Position numbers and translations under genes: made by a program
Shown here: positions 24,246-35,979 of the stretch, one piece after another
How the letters are laid out: every line of letters begins with the position of its first letter
How positions within the stretch are numbered: position 1 is the first letter of the stretch
Assembly: GCA_027625915.1 (NCBI GenBank)
Contig: JANTQA010000030.1
Location: 2,232,001-2,296,000 of the forward strand
DNA from: Anaeramoeba flamelloides
Lineage: Eukaryota > Metamonada > Anaeramoebidae
Length of the DNA stretch: 64,000 nt
Direction of reading: 5' to 3'
Notes under the pieces: model-generated
Database searches by the model: none
What the model saw: the letters and a program-made list of their open reading frames with translations, nothing else
Told to the model about the DNA's origin: nothing

Positions 24246-26104
24246 TATAAAAATGATACAAATAGATATTCCTTTTTTAAAAATAAAAATAGATAAAAAA
24301 TGTATTACTTGATGTTTAAATAAACAACATTTATCAATATTCAAGAGAATTTTGATTTTTTTTCAGTTTTATATTATAAATACAAGATCTAAAAATTATA
24401 AAAAGGAATCTATCAAAACAAATTTTGGTAAGAAATATCATCGAATAAATGATCCACAATAAAAATAATAAAGAGTTTTATTTCAACCTAAAAATAATTT
24501 CAAAAAATGAAATTTAATTTATAAAAAGCGAAAAAAAAAAAAAAAAAGTGAAACCCTTTTCTTTTCAACTAAATGAATAAAATGGATAACAAAATTTCTT
24601 GAAACAGAAATTATTCACTGTATATGAAATGTCTCAAAAAACACAATTATTCTTTTAAAAACTGTCAAAAAATTAAATAAAATATTTGACAAAAAGGATT
24701 CCATACATCTGATTCATTCATATAGAATTTACATTAAATTTGCATTTTTTTTATTATATTTTACCAATTTATTTTCTTGAAGGAATAATAAAAAAAAAAA
24801 AAAAAAATTAGATGATTGTTTCAGAATGAGGAAGCTAAACCCAGTATGATTTTCAAATATGATAATATTTTATATAATACCATATACCCATTTGGCTTTA
24901 TCTCATATAAAACTATATAATAAAAAAAACTAAAAAATATGAAGCATATCAAGTTGATTTATGAAAATTAAATAATATCTTGTTTTTTTTTTTATTATAT
25001 TAGCTGATTTTAGTCAAATATCAAAAACTTTTATCAATATTTTTATGAAGAATCTTCTTTAATATTCTATAGTAAACTTGGATTCAATTTTCTTATTCGG
25101 GAAAGTTATCACTTTGAAATTTATTTTTTAAAAAGGTCTCCCTTTTATTTTTCGATTACTTTTAAAAAAAAAAAAGTGGTTAATCTTGACTTTTTTGAAA
25201 TTTTAAAAATGTAATTTAAATCCTTGAAATCATGATCAAATACACTAGTATTTTTTGAAGTTAATAAAAATATAAATCAGGATTAAATATTCTAATAATT
25301 ATATCATTTAATTTTGATAGTCATAATTTCAATTTAATTAAGATCAAACAAAGTAGATTGCCTTAAAAATCAAATTCTAATTTTTGATGGTAAAAAGTTC
25401 ATTTTTTGATAATTTATATGTGGCAGACTTCATGTTTCTGAGATAAACCTTAATATTGAATCTGAATAATTTTGTGAGTCCTTTTGAAAAATTCGATTCT
25501 TTTTATGTTGAAACTAATTATGAAAAATAGGAAATTTTGAATTTTCGATTTTTAAATGCAAATCTTAAATAGGACCAGTAAAACTTTATTAATTAAAAAT
25601 AGATTTAAATAATAAGACTAGAGTTCCAAACACATAAATCTAAAATTCAAATTCTGTCCCAAGAAAAACTTTAAACCGTTTTTTTAAGTTGACAAAAGAC
25701 AAAAATAGTAAATCTTCTACAATTTTTGGAAGATTTAGTTTATGTAAATACACTATTTGGAGTTTTAAGACAATATTTGTTAACTTTCTTGATGAAATTA
25801 AGACTTTTATACAAAATTAGACTGCAGACTTATTAAAATGCTTCAGCCCGAATTTATATTCTTATGTACTTTAAAAAATACTAGTGAAATTGATCATTCA
25901 GATCGAGGATTATAATTACCTTTTTAAAATTTCAACAAAGATACCATCTATATTTCATTGCTCTGATTTTTTAACACCAGTGTTAATAAAAATGGAGAAT
26001 GATTTCAACCAAATTGAAATATATTTAATGTACCAAATTTATAGAATATTTTATTTTTTCATTTTGTTTTCTTTTACATTTTCCATCTAAATACCAAAAA
26101 CAAT
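24246..26104. other. PEX19 upstream region, no gene seen
   Basis: Nothing coding. The frame at 25884-26090 runs up to the PEX19 start but has no motif and ends before the ATG. The A-rich leader ACCAAAAACAAT just before 26105 resembles the leaders of the Arf and Rho genes. Confidence 0.4.
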
Positions 26105-29100
26105 ATGTCTGTAGATAATTCCATCTTTATTATTGAAGGCTCTGATGAAGACTCTAGTTCAAGGTGTCTAAGTGACGAAGATCCTTATGATGTATCAATC
26201 TCTGAAGAATCCGAAAACGAAATTCAAAAAAAAGATGAGAAAAAAAAGGATTCAACAAGCAAACAAATAAAAGAAAAAAACGAGATTAAAAACCTTGATG
26301 AAGAAATACCCAACGAACCAATCAACCAACTAATTAATGACTTAAAAAACGATCCTGACAACCCAATGTCTGAGGAGGATATAACAAAAATGCTTAGCCA
26401 ATTTGAAGAAATGTCTGGGGATCCTAACTTTCAGGAGCTGATGAAGTCCTTATTGCAATCATTTTTGTCAAAAGAAAATGTAGGTTTCTTCTTTTTCAAT
26501 GGATTTTTTTGTTTGTTTTTGCTTTTTTATTTTTTCATCTTCTTTCTTCACACTTCCTCCTTCTGAAATTTTATTAACGAGTTAAATATGATTTATTTTT
26601 ATTTGGGAGCTTTTGTGAATTAAAACAATTAACAACACTTGACTAAAAGAACAGCAAACCAGTTTTGTTTACATTTAGCACACAACATTGCTAAATTCAG
26701 AGTCAAACAATTCAAATTCTATCTCAAAATTCACTAAGGCAGAGCAAAGTAAAATCTTAAATTTTTCATTTCCAATTCGTTTTTGTTGAGGATTTGGTCA
26801 TTTTTTCAACAAATGATTTGTTGAAAAAATATTTTTGGAGATTGAAACCAAAATTTTCATTTGTTAATTGGAAAATGAAAGTATTTCCTTCTTCATTTTT
26901 TTAAAAACAAAAAACACTTTTTGAAGAAAGAGAAAAGAACACACCCAACAGTTTTTAGATCAAAAAAAGTTACAAAACTCTGTTTAAAGGAATTGATACA
27001 TTTTACGAATTTTGAGTGACCCAGTTTAATGATTCAAAATCGAATCATTAAAATCATTTCAAATACCAAAATACAAACGAATATTTTGCCAAGTATGGGA
27101 ATGAGATATATCATAGTATAATATATTTCCATACTAATTAAAAAAATGGAAATCAAAATAATGAAAAATTGATATCAAGAAAAAAAAATAATCATTTATT
27201 TCTTGATCTTATGTTTAATATTTGATACAATTACTTCTTCTTTGCTAGAGTTTTATTATTAATTATTTATGTAAATACTTTTTGTTTGAAAAATTTTTGA
27301 GTCAACAAATTACTTTCTATTTCTAAAGAATTCCCCAAAATGAATTTAAAATTCCAATTTTTATTTAATTCATCTAATGCAAGATTTAGTTCAAGAAAAT
27401 AGAATATTTTTTGAATTACCTCTTCATAAAAAATAGATTTATTAGACAAATTCGTTTGATTTTATAAACAATTTATTTTCCAGTAAATCATAAAAACCAA
27501 AATGAGTCATGAATGATTCTTTTAATTTTTTCACCATATTTTTCTTTTTCTTTTTGTAAAAACTTTTTGTTGTTATTTTTTTTTGATTTCAAAAATTTAA
27601 TCCTTTTCCTATTATCTTTAAAACAGTATTCTTTGTTTTTACCTTATTTTGATAAAAATATTTCGAAAAAAGAATTTTAAAAACAAATTTGTAAAAAAAA
27701 TATTTTTGATACATAATAATAAATAAGAATGGGATGGGAAATTAAAAGTAATTGCCCTGTTTATTTCCATCAAAATTAAATGAATAAATATAAAACCAAT
27801 CTTCTAAAATATACTTTGGTCAAATTTTTATTTTTTTCAGTCTTAATTTCAATAAGTTGAGCCGAAAATGTGATATTTTATTATTGATTATTTCTAAAAG
27901 AAAATATTTGTTTCAAATACACACCTTTTTGTCTTTTTTTTTTTTTTTTTTAAGGTCTTTGATTAACGTCACTCAATTGGAAAACATTCTCATAAGCACA
28001 TCTCTAGATCCAAAAAACAAATTCAATATAAACCAACAATTTCATAAAAAAAAAAAATGCTCAAAAAAATTGAAAAATTAAAAGATTCCACTCTGATTTG
28101 CTTTGGGTTCTTTTCACACATAGAGCAATGGAATGGTATTTTGATTACAAAGTTTCAATATCTTGTGGTCACTAAAAGAAATATTTTTCAATAATCTTTT
28201 CACAATTAAAATTTTCAAAAATGTTAAAATGTACCTAAACTAAAATTCAAAATTTTCCACACAGCTAAAATGTTCCAAACAATCACAATAATACAATTTC
28301 ATTCAATTTGGAAATAATTTTGATTTTTGTAAAATATGTAAAACATTTTTTTCATCCTATAGTTTTTTTTTTCATTTACTTTTTTTGAATTAGGTAACTT
28401 GTTTCGTTCGATCAAAATTTTTAACAACAATTGATATTATTTTAAAGTTGAGTTGTTCCAAATAGAAGAACTCAAATAAAATTAGTTGCTAATAGTATCT
28501 AACCATTTGATGGATCAATATTCCTAATAGAATTTCAACAAATTTACTAATGTATTTTTTTGTTTTGCTCTCTCCAAAATTTTAAGCACACCCTTGATTT
28601 ATTAGTATTGATAATTATTTATTTTTTGTTTTGTGAGTATTTTAATTGATAAAAAAGTGTTAACATTTCAATTAGTGAATGGTTCTAATTTGGTATTTCT
28701 TCTTGAATTGATTAAATAAGTTTTTTTTCTCTCAAATCAAATTTCGGTGTGTTAAAAATTTTGAATCGGGGTTTACTTTCTTAATTATCGTGAAAAAATT
28801 AATACAACTCTGAAAATATCGTAAAAAAATCTTCAGGGTGTTTAAGGGGTTAGCTCCTGGTCATATTTTAAATATAAAGAACAAAATTTATTTGAGTTTT
28901 TATTCATTACATAATAGTAATATCAATTTAAGCAGTTAGTAAATTTTCTGAATTTTAGAATTGTTGAACTTGATGGATAACTTAAATATCTTTGATTAAT
29001 AAATAGTTTTTGGTTTACAATTATTGCGAAATATTTTTGTGGGGTGTAGTAGAGTTCCGTCAAGTGCCTACGTTTTTTTTAATTCAAGAAATGAAAAGAA

Positions 29101-32058
29101 AATTTTAAAAATTTTCTTTTAATTTTTTGAATTAAAAAAAACCTAACGAAAAGTGTCATCAAGTGCCGTAGAGTACCGTCAAGTGCCTAGGTTTTCCAGA
29201 ATTCAAAAGAATTTAGTAAAATCAAAGATTTAACTTTATTCTTTTAAATTATGGAAAACCTAACGGCGGTTTTCTTGCGATTTTCTGTTTTATTTGTTAA
29301 GTGTTCTAGGTTTTTTTGAGGTTTTCTAAATAAAAAGAAAATTATAAAATTTTCGGTTTATTTCTAAAGTAAAAAAAACCTAACAAAAATCTATAGATTT
29401 TCCGAATAAACAGAAAACCCAAGAAAACCTAACGGTGCTTTTCCAGAATTCAAAAAATTAAAAGAAAATTTTTGATTTTTTCTTTTTATTTCTTAAATTA
29501 AAAAAAAAATAACGATACTTCCAACTGCTAGAATTCAATAACCCATTATAATTATAATTATAAATTTCTTTTTTTCATAAGTTTTAAATTCTCTGAATTC
29601 CAATTTATTTTATTGTTTATTCCTCTTTTATTAAATTTTATTAGTTTTACCAGAAAAGGGAGAGATAATTTATTTAATTTTTTTTTGAATTTAAATTTTT
29701 TTTTATTAATCGAAATTACCAAATTTTCGAATTAAAATTCTGTTTTATAAATAAGAACTGGCGAGTTTCTGTTTATTATACATATTTTGGTAATACATGT
29801 ATTAATCCAAGAGTTTAAATAGTTTAGTGTTGCTATTTTATAATTATATATTTCTAACCCATATGTTAATTGACTTAATAAAAAAGCTTTAAATAATCTA
29901 ATTTTCAAATTATTCGTGAGTAAATTATTATTGAATAATTATTTAGATTTGTTATAAGTTTCTTTTGATTTTTTTAGATTATAGACTAAATGTGAGATTT
30001 TTTTCCAAATAAATTCCCAAATATTTAATCTTTGATAAATCTTGAGTAATTTCTGTTTTGTCTTTATTAGGTTTTAATCCAAATTGGGCAATTACTTGAT
30101 ATATTAAAATTAATTTTCCATTTATTTGATTTATATTCCCTTTTATGATTAAAATTAAATCATCTGCAAACATTTGACAATGATCTGTTAATGATATTAT
30201 TTTTAGTAAAAGAAAATGTGAAATAATACCAAATATAATCGGTGATAAGGAATCTCCTTGGAATATACCAAGTCCTTCTCCTTGATAATATTTTAATCAA
30301 AATTTTTTGATAATTTTATTTACAATCTATTTTTTTTATTGTTTTTCTAATTATTTTAAAAATGATTGAGTCAAAACATTTTGCTATATCAATCATTATA
30401 ATATGGGTTAATTCATTCCCATTATTTGATTTTATCCTATTGTATGTATTTAAAAACTTTGATACGGCAATATGAATATCAATTTTTTTCCGAAAGCCAA
30501 ACTGTACTTTATGAATAAAATTCCCAACATGGCTCAATAAGTATATATAGTATTTTAAGAAATAATCTTTGTAAACTTTGATTAATCGAAATTGGTTTAT
30601 AATTTAAAGCTACTCTTTCGTTTCCTTTTTTATGAATAAATAAAATTGATCTTTTTTGATATATTTAATAATTTTATCAGTAGGGGAAATTATCCATTTA
30701 TTAAATATATGTTGAATTGGAATTAAAAAAAAAAAATTTTTTTATTATACTTTGATGTTGTTGTTCGTGATGTTTCAATATTAGACAAAGTTGGTAAAAT
30801 AAACTGATATTTTTTTTTTTTCTTAAATTTCCTTTTGAAAGATCAAAATTGAGTGGAACAAGAGATGAGATAAAAATGAAAAATGGACAAAGCGTTATTA
30901 GTTGAAATTCGAACATCTTATTCGAACCAGCTTTTTGTGTTTTTTTTTTTCGATAAATGATGATTAACAAAACAATATTTGAATCAGAATTTTTTGAATG
31001 AGATAAGTAAGTTTTAGTAATAGCCCAATATCCAAATAAAAATCAAATATGTTGTCCATAAAGAGAATTTTTTCCGATGTTTATAATAATATCATTGATT
31101 GCGCTGTATATATAAGGTTTTAAATTTATTTCAATTGGGTAATTTTTTGGATTGTTATCGTGCTTTTTCCTAATGAGGAATTTTTTTAAATACACTTTTT
31201 TCGGATTTAGTATGGGAATTAAATTCAAAATACCTTCTTTCGACTTAAAACACTTGCTTTGAACAAAAAATTGGTTGAAATCCTCCTCACTCTGATCCTG
31301 AGTTTTTTTCAAAAAGGCTTTTGTTTTGGAAATTTGTTTTTCGATTTAAAACAAAAATTAAAAAATGCCTAACAGCGCTTTCACAGAATTCAAAACGAAT
31401 TGAGTTATACTCTTTGATTTAACTTTATTCTTTTAAATTCTAGAAAATTTGGTATTACTCAAAGTCACTGAATTACACAATTATTTGGAAAGATAATTTG
31501 GTTGTTAATAATTTTTTAATGCTATTTTGACAATAGAATTCTTTATTAAAAATATAAATTAGAAATTTTTTTTTTCATATTAATTTTCGTCATTTATTCC
31601 TTTGTATGTATTTTTTTTTTTTTTTTTACATTATATCCAATTTATACCTTTTTTGGTAATAGTTAGAAGAACCATTTGTGGAAGTTGTGAAAAGGTATCC
31701 GGAATGGTTAAAGGAAAATAAAAATAAAGTTGATAAAAAAGAATATGAAAGATATCAAAATCATTTTGAATGTTCAAAACAAATCCTAGAACAAATTCAA
31801 AAAGATGTAGCGTTTGAAGATATGACAGAACTTTTCCAAGAATTGAATAAATATGGCGATCCACCAAATGATCTTTTACCCGAAGATGAAAAAAATGATT
31901 CAAACGAAGATGATTCATTTAAAGAACTTGAACAAGAATTTGAAAAATTGACAACTGATTTAATAACAAAATTAGAAAAAGAGAAATCGGGAGAAGAACC
32001 AAAAATAGAAATAAAAAAGCAAGATCGCCCTTGGTGGTCGTGTTGTACAATATTATAA
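26105..32058 (+). CDS. PEX19: PEX19, peroxisomal membrane-protein chaperone, two exons, 256 aa
   Basis: PEX19 binds newly made peroxisomal membrane proteins in the cytosol and delivers them to PEX3. Exon 1 is 26105-26479 (125 aa) and exon 2 is 31663-32058 (131 aa); donor GTAGGT, acceptor GGTAATAG, phase 0. The acidic N-half is low complexity. From about residue 85 the family core appears: MSEEDITKMLSQFEEM, FQELMKSLLQSFLSKEN, then across the junction EEPFVEVVKRYPEWL and YERYQNHFE, with YGDPPNDLLP near 190. The junction matches the spacing of human PEX19 from SKDV to KYPEWL exactly, which supports these splice sites. The C-terminus is a CaaX box, CTIL, as farnesylated PEX19 has, but the last Leu favours geranylgeranylation. 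The 5183 bp intron is packed with repeats and a LINE in antisense. The gene implies that a peroxisome-related organelle exists or once existed. Confidence 0.92.
27060..28110 (-). repeat. R3 dispersed family, copy B (in PEX19 intron)
   Basis: Reverse-oriented and colinear with copy A at 7740-8880. The minus-strand frame 27267-27449 contains LALDELNKNWNFKFIL, equal to LELDELNENRIFKFIL in copy A. The plus-strand stretch near 27960-28080 (NPKNKFNIN-like) matches the opposite strand of 7757-7978. Confidence 0.5.
28390..28800 (+). repeat. R2 dispersed family copy (in PEX19 intron)
   Basis: Partner of 22740-23190. Its right end, GGTGTGTTAAAAATTTTGAA then GGGGTTTA, is also found at 5430-5470 and, in reverse, at 43990-44110, so this looks like a true element end. 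Confidence 0.55.
29045..29520. repeat. Family F hairpin-module cluster (in PEX19 intron)
   Basis: At least four hairpins in a row: AATTCAAGAAATGAAAAG arms (about 29078-29143), CCAGAATTCAAAAG/TTATGGAAAACC (29195-29258), a TTCTTGCGATTTTCTGTTTT module whose partner lies near 29400-29432, and an ACTTTAG-type remnant with CGGTTTATTTCTAAAG. Spacers are GC-rich for this genome, e.g. GTGCCGTAGAGTACCGTCAA. The nesting of one hairpin inside the arms of another is visible. Confidence 0.65.
29740..30730 (-). mobile_element. LINE reverse-transcriptase fragment, antisense in PEX19 intron
   Basis: A non-LTR retrotransposon remnant, truncated at its 5' end. On the minus strand, in order: KKGNERVALNYKPISI (RT block 1-2, near 30640), QFGFRKK and IDIAKCFDSI (block 3-4, near 30400-30500), MFADDLILI (catalytic block with the two Asp kept, near 30155), then FGLKPNKDKTEI and IKYLGIYL, and a thumb-like LLSQLTYGLEIYN near 29850. 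Several frame changes and stops separate these blocks, so it is dead. No endonuclease domain is visible. It lies between hairpin clusters. Confidence 0.85.
31043..31312 (-). pseudogene. Unrecognised ORF remnant in PEX19 intron
   Basis: An 89-codon minus-strand frame whose residue mix is more protein-like than its surroundings (DQSEEDFNQFFVQSK, NYPIEINLKPYIYSAIND), ending at 31043. No motif known to me. It sits upstream of the LINE fragment in the same orientation, so it may be a diverged LINE 5' part or an unrelated insertion. Confidence 0.25.
31365..31452. repeat. Single family F hairpin (CAGAATTCAAAA type)
   Basis: Carries CAGAATTCAAAACGAATT and TTCTTTTAAATTCTAGAAAA arms around a CTTTGATTTAACTT core, as in the modules at 29195-29258 and 3995-4065. 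Preceded by GCCTAACAGCGC, the usual spacer style. Confidence 0.55.
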
Positions 32059-32929
32059 AAATATTCGTATAATTTAATGTTCTTTGAAATGGATTTTTTT
32101 TTTTCCTTTTCTTTTTTTTTTATTTTTTTTATCCTTCTTTTAATTCCTTTCTTTTTATTTTTCTTTTTCTTTTTCTTTTTGAAATCTTTATAATTATTGA
32201 TAGTGTTTCCTTAAAAACATTCTCATCAAAAGAACACCAAACTTTATCCAATATTTTGATTAATAATCAGCTCTTTGAAAATTTGATTTTTTTTTGTGGT
32301 ATTTCCAGATTTTTTTATATAGCTTTTAATAAATAATGTTATGAATGAGTATCTCTTAGAATTTTCTTGAGTATCATTAAGTCTATTTTATTATTTAAAA
32401 GATAATAAAGAATTCGAACGTTAAAATTATAATAATAGATTAATTCAACTTTTCATTTTTTTATATTACTTTGGTCGGTTAAACAACAATTTCTACATAT
32501 TATTTTTATTTAATGTACTCATTTCTGCCAATTGAAAACTGGTTTGTTTGTTTTACCATTTGATTTTAAATGAATTGTTCATTTTTTTCAAACGATGAAG
32601 TTGATCTTTAAAAGTTATGACTTTCAAACCTTTCCAAACAACTCATGTAAAATATGAAAAAAAAAAATTTATTTCCTATTAAAACTTTCCTTACTATAAT
32701 AAAATTTTGATGTTGTATAAAAATTTATAATAAAAAATGTAAAATTTTATTGCAAGAAAAAAAAAATAATTTGTTTTTAGTAATTTAATTGATATTTTTA
32801 TTTTTTATTTTAGAAAGTAAGTTCATTTTACCATTTTGAAAATTTTTAATTATGTAAAGATAATTCATAAATATTTTTTGGAGTTTCACCAGATATTGAA
32901 ATTTTGGAACCAAAATACAATTCATGATC
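32059..32929. other. PEX19 3' flank, no gene
   Basis: A long T-rich tract follows the stop (32090-32185), as after the Arf and Rho stops; otherwise nothing coding. Confidence 0.4.
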
Positions 32930-33810
32930 TATTCGTGAAAAGACCAAAAGTAATTCAGAGTTGGATCTTTTATTTTTCGATTTTTTGAACATTTTTTTTT
33001 GATTAAATCTTGGGTTTTATTAAAGTTGGTTTTAGATCTAGAAAGGTTTCTATACGAAATATTACAATCAATCAAGGTGCTGACCCAAAAAATAGACCCC
33101 GAAAGATGTTTATTTGATCCAAATATTTTCTTTTAGAAGAGCAAACACCAATGATCACCTTTCCAAATCAATTTTTCAAAATTAAAAATGTAAAAAAAAC
33201 AACAAAATCGATAAATTCCTATTTTTTGAAGATTTTTTTTTTCATTCCTTCTTATTTTTTATGAATACAAGTAATGAATAAGCTTGTATTTCTTTGCCCC
33301 GTTACTATTTATTTCTATACTACAAAACTTTTTTTTTCTAATTTGCCTATAAAATTCTATTTTCAAATATTTTTATCAACTAAAACCAAAATATAGAATA
33401 CTATTTTAAAAATAAAAATAAATGGGTTGAATTCTCGGAATTAGAAAACAGTTACAAAAGATTCAATCGAAAAAAAAAAGAAAAATTTAGAACAAGTTTC
33501 AATTTAAATTCAGAATTATTATTCATTCTCAAAATTACAGTCAGTTTCAAATTTAAGGAACAAACTTTAAACGAAATTTAAGGTACAAAAAAAATATCAA
33601 ATTAAGGCATAAAATTTCATATTTAAAAAAATAAATTGTAAAAAAAAAATACAAATTTTCTTTCTTAATTTGAGATTTTTAGTGTCCAAATTTTCGTTTA
33701 AAGTTTGTGCCTTAAAAGTGAAACTGACTGTATTCGAAAATAAATAATTACCAAATAAAACGAATTTGTAGAACAAATCTTTATTTTCAAGAAAGAATTT
33801 CAAACAAATA
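32930..33810 (+). repeat. R3 dispersed family, copy C, split by a family A MITE
   Basis: Colinear with copy A (7740-8400): CAGAGTTGGATCTTTTATTTTT, GAGCAAACACCAATGATCACC and, after the MITE, CGAATTTGTAGAACAAATCT. The family A MITE at 33538-33730 lies exactly where copy A reads CTCAAATTAATAGAAATGAA, giving an empty-site comparison. Confidence 0.5.
33538..33730. repeat. Family A foldback MITE (whole)
   Basis: 193 bp, ends CAGTCAGTTTCAAATTTAAG and GTGAAACTGACTG, TA at 33536-33537 and 33731-33732. Inserted in the R3 copy. Confidence 0.85.
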
Positions 33811-35979
33811 AGAAGTTTCTCATTTTAATTGAACTATCTCTAACATTTAAAGTAGAAAATATTGGATAGAAAAAAGTGAAATGGTAAACTGTCTTTAGAT
33901 CTCTCATTTTATATTAAACCTTTTTGAGAAATATTTTGAATTTAAATAGTTAATTTTTAAAAAAAATAATTTCTAAGGCATTTTTTTAACCATAAAGAAT
34001 TAAAAATATTGAATATGTTTAATAATATCAATTATTATGAGTATTTGTATTGTTAGGAAATTTAATATAATAATAAGTTGAGATTCGATGATTATTCCTT
34101 AAATTAATAAGTATTGTCAATTTAAATATCCAATTAATGCGTTAAAAAACCTAAAACAAAAATAAAATTATATTTTGAATTTTATCATTCTTTTATAACA
34201 TTTAATCCAGTTTATTTTTCCAAATTGAAAATTTTTTGGAAGATCTTTATATTTATCCAATTTTTTTCTGATTCTAAAATATATTTAAAATTCCTTCTAA
34301 AGTAACAAAGTAAGTAATTCGAATTAATTTTTAACACTTGTATGAATACCAATAATTATAATTTGTAATTTAAATCCTATATAATAGAATCTCAAAATTT
34401 CCAATAATTGAACCTTTTACTAAAAATTGATTATGTTTGAAATACAAATGATAAATTAATCTGGTTTAAGTATAAAAGAATTATTATTATGAATTCAAAT
34501 ATTTTTGAAAATTTGTAAAATTATGAATTTTATAGATTGGAAGGGTAATAGAAAAAAGTTAGAAAAAATATCTAATTCAGGTATATTTTTTAAATTTTCG
34601 GTGTTAAAACCAAGTTAATTTATATAAAAAAGTTTTAAATCTTCAAATAGTTTTAAAAAGTTATAAAAAAAAGAGATCTTTTTATTTATACCAATTCAAG
34701 AGAATTTTCTTGAAAATAAGTTGTTATTTTTTTATAAATTAGCAACAAAGGGGTGGTTTATTGTTTTGGTTATTATAACTAAATTCCTACAAAATTATAA
34801 GAAGAGTGAAAAATAAAAGTAAAAAATATAATAAATTAACAAAAATTTTAATAATAATATAAAAGTTTTTTACCAAATAAAATGTAATTGCTGTTTATAA
34901 AAGTAAGGCACTATTAAATAAAAAATTATTTTAGAAATGCCAATGAAACCCAAAATTTTCTTTTCTAAAGATATATTTTTGAAAAAAATTAATTATTATT
35001 TATTTTTTTTTTTTTTGGATCTTGAGAATATTTGTCAATAAATGATATTTAAATAATTACTAAATATTATATAAATAAAAATAGAAAATTCAAAGTGAAA
35101 GGGTTTAGTCTTATATCGCAAAAATAATAATCTCTATATATAAAAAAAAAAAACTAAAAATCTTTAAATTTATTTTTTTAAGAATATTTTACATGAAATT
35201 TTAATTTTAGATTTTTGTAAAATTAAAGTTTTATAATTATTTTTTTATTTTAAATTTGTGGAGAATTTATAACTTTTGAGAACCAATATAAATTTTAATA
35301 AACTTAGACATGTTTCAATTCCTGTGGTTGTTATGGTGTTGCTACTCCCTGAAAATTATGTAATATACACAATTCCTTACAATTCTTAAAAAAGAAAGTA
35401 TGGAGAATTGAAAAAAGAAAATGAAAATTGATAAACAATCTTATTCAGGTGCCTGTTAAACAAGATTTTTTTTTTTTTTTCATTATTGATGTCAGAATTA
35501 CAATAAAAGGTTAAATATCGATATAAAACCTATTTTCTTTTTTGTAATAAAACTCTGATTATGATTTCGAAGAGAAAAAATGTAATAAGGATCTAATGAC
35601 AATACTGATAATTGCAAAATAAAAAGATCAAAATTTTCATTCAGCTTTCCAAAAAAATCCCATCACAAGATTTAAAATAAATCTATAAAGTCTATGCAAA
35701 ACTAAAAAGAGGAAAATTAATAGTCTAAGCTTCTTTACGGATTTAAAAAAATTGAAATGTTCCAAGACTACTTGAAAATCTTTTTTTTGAAAAGTTGAAT
35801 GAAAATTTTGTGACATATATTTTTCGACAAATAGTAGCCAACACACTTTTTGTATTTGAAGAAATAATAAAAAGAAATACTAAAGAACAAAATAAACACC
35901 TTTCAAAAAAAAAGTAATTTTGAAAGCTTTTAGATATTTTTGTAATGATTAACCAAAATAAAAAACATTTTGGTTAATC
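33811..35979. other. Gene-free A/T-rich stretch downstream of TRM7
   Basis: No supportable gene. The frame 35637-35846 (minus) has no recognisable motif. Confidence 0.4.
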
